From Candidatus Nitrosocosmicus sp. (GTDB lineage: Archaea > Thermoproteota > Nitrososphaeria > Nitrososphaerales > Nitrososphaeraceae), in the NCBI GenBank assembly GCA_030452275.1, contig JAKDMR010000048.1, forward strand, positions 1-10,646: DNA of 10,646 nucleotides. The letters run 5' to 3'. The translations under genes and the position numbers were made by a program. Below the pieces are notes generated by a model, which had not been told where the DNA came from, ran no database searches, and worked only from the letters and a program-made list of their open reading frames with translations. Shown here piece after piece: positions 1 to 6,065 of this stretch; within the stretch, counting starts at the first letter, position 1; every line of letters begins with the position of its first letter.

Positions 1-34
1 ATGTACAACACTAGTCTAATTGGTTGTATTCAAA

Positions 35-950
35 TTAGTTATTCGACAGAGCAGAGATCTTGGGAAGAAATACTAGATGTATTCGTGGATGGTATCTGGC
101 AAGAGTTTCTTTTACCATCTTTGATTTGTGTATGGATGCGTTATCCAGTACCATAAATATCTGTTTTACATTATTACCATACTTTTGGTCAACCTTTTTT
201 ATGAAATCCAGAAACTGCTTACTTGTCTTACGTTTGTAGTTGTGAGTCAACATCTGTGGTTGTTTGTATAATCATAAACCCCAAACACATTTAGAATTCC
301 ATTGGTCTTCTGAGCCTTACTAACTTTGGACTGTGTGGACGACCAAGAAGTACCACCGTATGTTTTTGCTGCGATGGGACCCTTCTCATCCTCATAAAGC
401 AGGACGGAATCAGTAGGTAGATTTATGCCATATCTTAGTTCTTCAATCCTCTTTTTTTTAAATCGTATTCTGGGTCAATGCTGTTTCCCAGAGTAATCTT
501 TGATTGTCTATATCTTATTCCGTGTTTGAGAAGTATGTTTCTAATCTCTGTGTGACTTATCGAGTCTACAAGATTCAGTTCCTTTGATACATACCCTGCA
601 AGTGCCCTTAAAGACCATGTTGAGAAGGGTAGTCCATAACCTTCTCTGGGATTTTTGGTGGCTATTTCAACTATTTTTGTCTCTATATCAACCGATATTT
701 TGACTGGTTTGTGTTTGTGTTTTCTGGGTATGATTCCTTCAATACCTTTTTCATTGAATCGATGTATCCATTTTCTGATGTTAGCATCATGATGATTGGT
801 TGCCATTCTTATTTCAGGAACTGTGTATCCTTTAGCTTTGAGTAAGATTATCTTGCCCCGATAACTGGAGTCTTCATCATCTTGTAACATATCATACAAC
901 ATGTTTCTTTGATCATCGGTAATCAACCTACTGAGAATAGTATCCCTCAT
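35..950 (-). pseudogene. IS630-family transposase, frameshifted and damaged at its C-terminus
   Basis: The 5' part (435-950) encodes 171 residues with a helix-turn-helix DNA-binding region (for example GYTVPEIRMATNHHDANIRK, about residues 41-60) and ends just after YDLKKRGLKN. A shift to the -1 frame at an eight-A run (452-459) restores an IS630-like continuation that includes LLYEDEKGPIAAKTYGG, carrying the likely first catalytic Asp. That frame stops at a TGA near 250. A further frame change near 254-262 continues as MLTHNYKRKT and VLDNASIHKSK, which holds the second catalytic Asp. The C-terminus reads LVFLPKISALSNN and then stops, where the family normally has a Y/S-P-x-LNPIE-type motif carrying the catalytic Glu, so the DDE triad is incomplete. 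At least two frame changes plus the lost C-terminus make this a pseudogene, although the first change could be a programmed frameshift. Start taken as ATG at 950. Confidence 0.85.
453..459 (-). promoter_or_regulatory. Possible -1 ribosomal frameshift heptamer (A AAA AAA)
   Basis: On the minus strand the codons TTA AAA AAA AGA place the heptamer A AAA AAA exactly in the phase needed for -1 slippage. Slipping back one base gives K-K-K-R-I-E-E-L and joins the DNA-binding part to the first catalytic-Asp segment. Two-frame transposases expressed by frameshifting or transcriptional slippage on A-runs are known among insertion sequences. A simple indel in a homopolymer would look the same, and the copy is inactive for other reasons. 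Confidence 0.4.
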
Positions 951-1279
951 AATGAAGGTAATCCAAAATGGTAAGCTAAATGTGTTGTTGTGTCATACCT
1001 AAACAAGCACAACTAGTTTACAGATGGATGTATCTCGTCATTTACACTGCACTTAAGCTTGGCTGAAACATTTGCCAATATGAGCGTAGCACTAAAGGAA
1101 AAAGCGGGTTGTTTTTTATCAAAACAGTGCTGATGTAATTGATGGTCCCGTGTCATTATATCTAATTAAGAATCTGATTTTAAGTTAGGTAAATTGTTGT
1201 CGTAGTATCGAAGGCAAATTTGTAAAAACCTGAGAAAGAAAATTGATATACGGGAGGCCTAATAATAAACAGGATTTCT
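951..1279. other. Spacer between the IS remnant and the permease gene
   Basis: There is no convincing gene here. The only reading frames are very short (for example a 17-codon ATG frame from 1080). I looked for remnants of an ABC ATPase (Walker A, LSGGQ) because the adjacent transporter lacks one, and saw none. The left part probably contains the unseen IS terminus. The right end carries the permease upstream signals described separately. Confidence 0.5.
1244..1257 (+). promoter_or_regulatory. TATA-like stretch and GGGAGG ribosome-binding-like site before the permease
   Basis: TGATATA (1244-1250) is followed at once by GGGAGG (1252-1257), a good match to the archaeal anti-Shine-Dalgarno CCUCC. 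The spacing is odd: the first usual start codon in frame, TTG at 1280, lies 22 bases after GGGAGG, whereas the in-frame ATA codons at 1262 and 1265 lie 4-7 bases after it. Either the GGGAGG is not used and the TATA-like stretch drives a short-leader transcript, or translation starts at a rare non-AUG codon. Confidence 0.35.
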
Positions 1280-2218
1280 TTGTACAAGGCTCCCGAAGAT
1301 GACGAATATAAACGGAAAAATAAGGAGAATTTAGAAATTAATTTAGATGAATCACAATCCGTAGAAGAATCAGAAATCATATCTTTGGATGATAAAAGAT
1401 CAAAGAAAAGCAAGATTCCATTGAAAAAGAAAATTAAATTTGATGAATTCTCAAATACCATTTTATTTATTGCAGTTTTTATTGGTCTATGGCAACTAGC
1501 ATATTTAAGTGGTATTTGGCCAAAAGTATCACTGCCATCTCCTATAATGGTGGTAGAATCGTTCTATGACCTAATTCTAGATAACACATTGTGGGTAAGT
1601 ATAGGAATGACTCTTTATAGGCTCTTGATTGGTTTTGCTGCATCAATAGGAATTGGAGTTTGTGTAGGACTTGCAATGATAAGATTTAGTGGTTTTGGAA
1701 AAACAATGAGTTCTTTTGCTATAGGATTACAGTCTTTTCCGAGTGTTGCTTGGGTTCCTTTTGCCATCTTACTTATCGGTCTAAATGATATTGGAATATT
1801 ATTTGTAGTCATAATGAGTTCAGTATTTTCAGTCATGATGTCTGCATACAGCGGAATAAGAAACATACCTCCAATATATTTAAAGGCTGCAAGAAACATG
1901 GGAGCTAAAGGTTTCTCATTATTTAGATATTTAATGATACCCGCAGCCACTCCTGCATTAATAATAGGAATAAAACAAGCGTGGTCATTTGCATGGCACG
2001 CTTTGGTCGGAGCGGAAATACTTATGGCTGCTGCGGTAGGAATAGGACATATACTGTTAATAGGCAGAGAATTCCTACTGATGGATCAGATAATAGCATC
2101 CATGATTACTATTTTCGCATTAGGAATGATATTTGATAAAGTAATCTTTGCAAAATTAGAAGATAAGGTAAGAGAAAAATGGGGATTAAGACAAGAGCAG
2201 GATATTGAAAATAAGTAG
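1280..2218 (+). CDS. ABC transporter permease, SsuC/TauC/NrtB type
   Basis: A 312-residue membrane subunit of an importer of the nitrate/sulfonate/bicarbonate/taurine family. The first 55 residues are hydrophilic and highly charged, a longer cytosolic lead than usual. Membrane segments follow at about 58-77, 105-133, 145-166, 168-188, 222-238 and 243-285. The ATPase-coupling (EAA) loop is visible at about residues 202-221 (KAARNMGAKG...MIPA), with the conserved Gly at 208 and the I-P pair. SsuC-like family features include LPSP near residue 85 and the FPSVAWVPFAILLIG stretch at 153-167. The start is uncertain: no ATG lies between the in-frame stop at 1244-1246 and the conserved region, so TTG at 1280 is used. 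Two binding-protein genes follow downstream, but no ATPase gene is adjacent on either side. The substrate cannot be told from sequence. Confidence 0.9.
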   Translation: MYKAPEDDEYKRKNKENLEINLDESQSVEESEIISLDDKRSKKSKIPLKKKIKFDEFSNTILFIAVFIGLWQLAYLSGIWPKVSLPSPIMVVESFYDLILDNTLWVSIGMTLYRLLIGFAASIGIGVCVGLAMIRFSGFGKTMSSFAIGLQSFPSVAWVPFAILLIGLNDIGILFVVIMSSVFSVMMSAYSGIRNIPPIYLKAARNMGAKGFSLFRYLMIPAATPALIIGIKQAWSFAWHALVGAEILMAAAVGIGHILLIGREFLLMDQIIASMITIFALGMIFDKVIFAKLEDKVREKWGLRQEQDIENK

Positions 2219-2339
2219 TTCGCCTTGGATCAACATTTCTTTTTCTCTTACACATCCTGCAATTAAACCCTGATAAGTAATGATAAAAGTGGTAGAATAA
2301 TAAAAATAAGCCTCTATGGGTCAGGATCACAATTATTTT

Positions 2340-2372
2340 GGCAAAAATTACGTGTAACATACATTTTTTGCC
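2340..2372. promoter_or_regulatory. Nested inverted repeat upstream of the first binding-protein gene
   Basis: GGCAAAAA (2340-2347) and TTTTTGCC (2365-2372) are perfect 8-base arms around a 17-base loop, and the loop begins with the near-palindrome TTACGTGTAA (2348-2357). The site sits 42 bases before the ATG at 2414, just upstream of where a TATA box would be expected, so it could be a repressor operator. As RNA it could also form a stem that ends the permease transcript. Neither role is proven. Confidence 0.35.
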
Positions 2373-2413
2373 TATTTCTAATTACTAATACATCCCATTT
2401 ACAAAAAAATAGC

Positions 2414-3571
2414 ATGGACTCAAAAGCAAAATTGGGTATTTCATTTGCAATAATTATAGCGGTTATTCTATCTTCTAATTTTAACTTTAATTGGTCCTTC
2501 TTGCTTGGTCAGGATAAGAGTACAACTGGTTCTACCAGTCAAAGTACAAATGCTAAGGCGGATTCTTTAAAAATTGGGTATTTTCCAAATCTAAATCATG
2601 CTCAAGCTATCATTGGCCTCAACAATGGAGACTTTGAGAAAGTATTAGTAAATGATAAAAATTTAGGTAACATCTCATTGAAAGAGTTTGTTTTTACGGC
2701 TGGTCCTTCGGCGATTGAAGCTCTATATGCGGGACAAATTGACGTTGCGTATGTTGGTCCTAGCCCAGCTATTAATGGATATGTAGTAACTGGGGGAGAG
2801 GGTTTACGCATAATCTCTGGTGCATCTAGTGGTGGCGCATCGTTTATTGTTAGAAATGATTCAGGGATAGAAACAGTTGAAGACTTAGGTGGAAAGAAAT
2901 TTGCATCCCCTCAATTAGGTAACACACAAGATGTGGCTTTGCGAAAATATTTGATTGATAATGGTTTTAATACTGTTGAAAACGGTGGAAACGTAACAGT
3001 GGTAGCAGCAAAACCTGCAGATATTATCACGTTGTTTCTAAAAAAAGAGATTGATGGGGCATGGGTACCTGAACCAGTAGGCGCCATACTAAAAGAACAA
3101 GGAAAAGGATTTATCCTAGTCGATGAAAGGGATCTCTGGCCACCAGAAGGTAAATTCGTGACAGCTAATATTTTGGCTAGAACCGACTATCTTAAAGACA
3201 ATCCTGAAATAGTAAAGAAACTGCTTGAAGTCCATGTCGATGAGACACTATGGATAAATCAAAAGTTATCAAAAACTAATGATACTGAAATTGATGAAGA
3301 AAATATTCAAGAATTAACGGTTGCATTCAATGAGGGACTAGAAGAAATTACCGGTAAAACTTATCCAGAAGACCAAATAAAAGATGCACTATCAAGGATA
3401 GAATTTACCTACGATCCTATTTCTGCATCACTTAACAAGATTGCCGAGGATGCTAACGACTTAGGATACATAAATTTGGGAAGCGACGGTGAAATAGATT
3501 TAGAAAGTATTTATGATCTTAGTCTTTTAAACGAAGTATTGAAGAGCAAAGGTCTGAATACTGTTCCATAA
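2414..3571 (+). CDS. ABC substrate-binding protein, NMT1/SsuA/TauA type (first copy)
   Basis: A 385-residue extracytoplasmic binding protein that would deliver ligand to the upstream permease. Residues 7-21 form a hydrophobic signal/anchor, followed by a Ser/Thr/Gln-rich linker (about 33-48). There is no lipobox Cys, so it is probably held by its uncleaved N-terminal helix or is secreted. The binding fold begins at LKIGYFPNLNHAQA (52-65) and continues with AGPSAIEAL (96-104), YVGPSPAINGY (113-123) and DGAWVPEP (214-221), all typical of nitrate/sulfonate/taurine binding proteins. It is a paralogue of the gene at 4008 but has a loop at about 283-305 (TNDTEIDEENI) that the other lacks, and VPEPVGA where the paralogue has VPEPWAT. 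These changes near the hinge and pocket could alter ligand choice. Codons 137-189 share a nearly identical DNA tract with the paralogue. Confidence 0.9.
   Translation: MDSKAKLGISFAIIIAVILSSNFNFNWSFLLGQDKSTTGSTSQSTNAKADSLKIGYFPNLNHAQAIIGLNNGDFEKVLVNDKNLGNISLKEFVFTAGPSAIEALYAGQIDVAYVGPSPAINGYVVTGGEGLRIISGASSGGASFIVRNDSGIETVEDLGGKKFASPQLGNTQDVALRKYLIDNGFNTVENGGNVTVVAAKPADIITLFLKKEIDGAWVPEPVGAILKEQGKGFILVDERDLWPPEGKFVTANILARTDYLKDNPEIVKKLLEVHVDETLWINQKLSKTNDTEIDEENIQELTVAFNEGLEEITGKTYPEDQIKDALSRIEFTYDPISASLNKIAEDANDLGYINLGSDGEIDLESIYDLSLLNEVLKSKGLNTVP
2824..2979 (+). repeat. Gene-conversion-like tract, copy 1
   Basis: This segment matches 4418-4573 at 153 of 156 bases, with 118 consecutive identical bases at 2824-2941 and 33 more at 2947-2979. 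The only differences are at 2942, 2945 and 2946. The preceding 123 bases of the two genes agree at only about two thirds of positions by hand count, with many silent third-position changes. The abrupt change in identity within homologous genes is the signature of recent gene conversion. Confidence 0.85.
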
Positions 3572-4007
3572 TTGATACTGATAGTTGGCTATCTATTTAC
3601 TATTGAATAGTAAATATAGAATTATTAGTAAATGGAATTGAATACTATCAAAATATGTTTGAATGGACAGTATTTGGTAGCACATTTTCGTAAAATCGCA
3701 AATATTTTCTAACCGTGGATATTATCGTGGTCAAGGATTCTAATGTCATTTTTCAAAATCACTCTCCTTAAATTTTTTAAATTTAGGTCATGACACTGAA
3801 AGTTTACAATAAGCAGAGGACAACTCGCTTGCCTACAATCATCAGATTTCGTCAAATTAACCACAAAACGATTGTGATAAATGGGCATGGATATGATGGC
3901 ATGATATTATAATTTTTTGATCGGCGCAGAATATATGCTTAAACTGCACAATACTAAAAAAATGACACATTGAAAATGAATAATAAGTAACGCTATATGT
4001 TATACCA
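3572..4007. other. Intergenic region between the two binding-protein genes
   Basis: No gene is visible in these 436 bases. It begins with a perfect palindrome (listed separately) 22 bases after the stop of the first binding-protein gene. Further on it holds an AT-rich near-symmetrical patch around 3768-3786 and, just before the second gene, AATAATA at 3979-3985. That sequence lies about 26 bases before the ATG at 4008, where an archaeal TATA box for a leaderless or near-leaderless transcript would be. This suggests the second gene has its own promoter. In such AT-rich DNA the TATA assignment is weak. Confidence 0.4.
3594..3616. repeat. Perfect 23-base palindrome after the first binding-protein gene
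   Basis: TATTTACTATT (3594-3604) and AATAGTAAATA (3606-3616) are exact 11-base inverted arms around a single G at 3605. With a one-base centre it suits a dimeric DNA-binding regulator better than a hairpin, although as RNA it could fold with a small loop and act as a weak terminator or 3' stabiliser. No clear T-run follows. Confidence 0.55.
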
Positions 4008-5189
4008 ATGATGAATAAAAAGTCAGAAAGAATAGATATCCAGGTTCCAAAGAATTTTGATAATAGAGGAAGACATATAGTCTTGGTCTTTACTATGATC
4101 ATTACTGTAGTAACATTGATATCAGCACCCATATCAATTGCCAGTGCCCAATCGATAGGTGAACAGAAAAAGACTTTGAGAATTGGTTACTTTCCGAATA
4201 TCACTCATGCACAGGCAGTAATTGGGTTAAATAATGGAGATTTTCATAACACTTTAGGAGATAATGTTACTGTTGAAACATTTAGATTCAATGCTGGACC
4301 ATCTGCAATTGAATCGCTATTAGCGGATAGAATTGATGCTTCATACATTGGCCCCAACCCTGCCATCAATGGATATCTTCTCACAGGCGGCGAAGAGCTT
4401 AGGGTAATTTCTGGTGTATCTAGTGGTGGCGCATCGTTTATTGTTAGAAATGATTCAGGGATAGAAACAGTTGAAGACTTAGGTGGAAAGAAATTTGCAT
4501 CCCCTCAATTAGGTAACACACAAGATGTGGCTTTGAGAGCATATTTGATTGATAATGGTTTTAATACTGTTGACAATGGTGGAAACGTAACGGTGCTACC
4601 TATTGCAAATGCTGATATATTAACAGTATTTTTGAAAAAAGAAATTGACGGAGCATGGGTACCTGAACCTTGGGCAACAAGATTAGTTCAAGAAGCAGGC
4701 GGTAAAGTATTTCTTGATGAGAAAAGTTTGTGGCCAGGTGGTAAATTCGTAACTACCAATATAATAGTCAGGACAGATTATCTTGAAAACAACCCTGAAA
4801 TTATAAAGAAATTACTTGAAGCCCATGTTGATGAAACCCTTTGGATAAACAACAATACAGCAGAAGCAGCAAAGGAATTTAATATTCATTTAAAGAAAAT
4901 AACTGGTCAAGAGATTTCAGAAAAAGTACTAGATGAAGCCTACAGTAATTTAGAACTCACATACGATCCATTGAAGTTAACTCTCTTTAAGAGTGCAAAT
5001 GACGCCTATGATCAAGGATTCATAGAGAAGGGAAAAGATCGACCGAACCTTGCAGGTATATATGACACGACCATATTAAACGAAGTACTTGCTGAAAAGG
5101 GCCTGCAGTCGATTGATAATACTGAAGCAATAAACAATGCCACAAATAGCGCCTCAAGTGGTGGGGCAATAGCAGATATAGTAGCATAG
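4008..5189 (+). CDS. ABC substrate-binding protein, NMT1/SsuA/TauA type (second copy)
   Basis: A 393-residue paralogue of the preceding binding protein. It has a basic N-terminus, a hydrophobic segment at 24-44 and an ASA|QS signal-peptidase-like site after residue 47, so it is likely exported and cleaved. The mature fold begins at LRIGYFPNITHAQAVIGL (57-74) and shows AGPSAIESL (96-104), YIGPNPAINGY (113-123) and DGAWVPEPWATRL (214-226). The EPWA form is the more usual one in this family, so this copy may keep the ancestral ligand. The C-terminus ends in a low-complexity Asn/Ala/Ser/Gly tail (about 368-393) absent from the first copy. Two consecutive ATGs (4008, 4011) are equally possible starts. 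It lies 436 bases after the first copy, probably with its own promoter. Ligand candidates from family knowledge are sulfonates, taurine, nitrate, bicarbonate or pyrimidine-type thiamine precursors. Confidence 0.9.
   Translation: MMNKKSERIDIQVPKNFDNRGRHIVLVFTMIITVVTLISAPISIASAQSIGEQKKTLRIGYFPNITHAQAVIGLNNGDFHNTLGDNVTVETFRFNAGPSAIESLLADRIDASYIGPNPAINGYLLTGGEELRVISGVSSGGASFIVRNDSGIETVEDLGGKKFASPQLGNTQDVALRAYLIDNGFNTVDNGGNVTVLPIANADILTVFLKKEIDGAWVPEPWATRLVQEAGGKVFLDEKSLWPGGKFVTTNIIVRTDYLENNPEIIKKLLEAHVDETLWINNNTAEAAKEFNIHLKKITGQEISEKVLDEAYSNLELTYDPLKLTLFKSANDAYDQGFIEKGKDRPNLAGIYDTTILNEVLAEKGLQSIDNTEAINNATNSASSGGAIADIVA
4418..4573 (+). repeat. Gene-conversion-like tract, copy 2
   Basis: This is the partner of 2824-2979, at the same codons (137-189) of the paralogue. 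The one non-silent difference makes residue 178 Ala here and Lys in the first copy; Arg177 differs silently (AGA here, CGA there). Identity falls off sharply on both sides. Confidence 0.85.
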
Positions 5190-5192
5190 TAT

Positions 5193-5228
5193 TATCCATC
5201 CGTGGATAGATAGTTACCTACTTTTTTT
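5193..5228 (+). terminator. Hairpin plus T-run after the second binding-protein gene
   Basis: TATCCA (5193-5198) pairs with TGGATA (5203-5208) around the loop TCCG, starting 4 bases after the stop codon. A run of seven T (5222-5228) follows. Archaeal termination depends mainly on the T-tract, so the end of the transcript is expected there. Confidence 0.55.
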
Positions 5229-5570
5229 AGTATTTTTGTTGAATGTCATATAAATTTACTCATCATAAAATAATATCACATGTGTTTTTATTTTACTTTA
5301 CGTTATTTAGCATAAGATCTTACATTTACAATTTGTAGTTCAAATCATTGTAATCTAAGATATTGAAAGACGTAATCAACATACTGATCGGGCAATGTAC
5401 TAATAGGTTTTGAACGAGCTTTGGTTTTTCGATTGGAAAATCGATATGACTTTGACATCGCACTGGCTAAATTCTAGATATTTATTCAAATATTTGTAGA
5501 CAATGGTTTCGTTGAATAACTCATATTTTTTTACAATTCTTGGTTTGAGAATGATGTATGATTACTAATT
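5229..5570. other. Gene-free AT-rich region between convergent genes
   Basis: No gene is recognised here. It separates the second binding-protein gene (plus) from the small minus-strand gene ending at 5571. One clean hairpin is present: TCGATT (5429-5434), loop GGAA, AATCGA (5439-5444). It could be part of a 3' untranslated region or a small RNA, but there is no supporting promoter. Confidence 0.4.
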
Positions 5571-5918
5571 TTAATTACTAATATCAGTCTGATTTTTTTT
5601 CTCCAAGTCGTCATTTGTGGTTGAATTGCTGCTGATGAGATTAGAAGATCCGGGTGTCGCAATTGGGACCTCAGATGAAGTACTCTTTTCATCAGCATTG
5701 TTAGAGGAGTCGCCCTTTTCATCCCCTGTGTTTATTTCCTCAATGGTCTGTTCAAAATTTCTACTTAAAGAGCTAAATACACCTTCATCGCTTTGATCTG
5801 TTACCTCAAGAGACATTCCAGAAAACTCGTCAATAGATGAATTAATTGACAAAACAAAAATGGCATAAAAACATAACAGTACAGCTAACGATACAGTCTT
5901 GGTTTTTACTATTACCAC
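5571..5918 (-). CDS. Small secreted or membrane-anchored acidic protein, unknown function
   Basis: A 115-residue protein I do not recognise. Residues 1-8 are basic, residues 9-24 are strongly hydrophobic (SLAVLLCFYAIFVLSI), and the remainder is hydrophilic, acidic and rich in Ser, Asn, Thr and Asp, with several Asn-x-Ser/Thr sites near the C-terminus (about 98-113). This is the layout of an exported protein with an N-terminal signal or anchor and a disordered outer part. The start is GTG at 5918, chosen because it directly precedes the basic and hydrophobic stretch and because TTATTAAA (5939-5946) lies about 24 bases upstream on the same strand. It is divergent from the beta-propeller gene at 6066. 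The sequence is low in complexity, so a real but fast-evolving gene is likelier than chance, but this is not certain. Confidence 0.5.
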   Translation of the reverse strand: MVIVKTKTVSLAVLLCFYAIFVLSINSSIDEFSGMSLEVTDQSDEGVFSSLSRNFEQTIEEINTGDEKGDSSNNADEKSTSSEVPIATPGSSNLISSNSTTNDDLEKKNQTDISN

Positions 5919-5938
5919 GTATTCTAAATCCCTTTTAA

Positions 5939-5946
5939 TTTAATAA
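5939..5946 (-). promoter_or_regulatory. Candidate TATA box for the small secreted protein gene
   Basis: TTATTAAA on the minus strand is centred about 24 bases before the GTG at 5918, which fits a leaderless archaeal transcript. The region is AT-rich, so the assignment is tentative. Confidence 0.35.
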
Positions 5947-6037
5947 GAATATTGAAGATATAATTGTTAAGTATGATTAATCAATAACATTATTTGTGAG
6001 CACGCCTACCAGATATTATTACATTTGATACAAAAAA

Positions 6038-6043
6038 TTATAA
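6038..6043 (+). promoter_or_regulatory. Candidate TATA box for the beta-propeller gene
   Basis: TTATAA is centred about 25 bases before the ATG at 6066 and 8-9 bases before the upstream TTG at 6048. This supports a leaderless transcript starting at or near 6066, and so supports the ATG as the start codon. Confidence 0.45.
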
Positions 6044-6065
6044 TTGATTGTGTAAAAGTCAATAT

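Larger units (their letters stand above)
1..950 (-). mobile_element. Partial, decayed IS630-like insertion sequence
   Basis: This stretch is filled by an IS630/Tc1-type transposase reading leftward, so it is the body of an insertion sequence whose transposase 3' end lies at or beyond the left window edge. No terminal inverted repeats could be identified: the left end is not in the window, and the sequence after 950 has no partner to compare with. The right boundary is therefore set at the transposase start codon, and the true end probably lies a few tens of bases further right. IS630 elements normally insert at TA dinucleotides, but the target duplication cannot be checked here. Confidence 0.6.

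Noticed and set aside
3857..4132. Minus-strand frame of 91 codons opposite the start of the second binding-protein gene
   Set aside because: It mostly mirrors the signal-peptide codons of the real gene and upstream AT-rich DNA. Only its partial DNA match to 5891-5912 was kept, as a low-interest finding.
6048..6065. TTG start for the propeller protein
   Set aside because: It lies only 8-9 bases after the TATA-like box and adds residues before a normal signal peptide; the ATG at 6066 is better.
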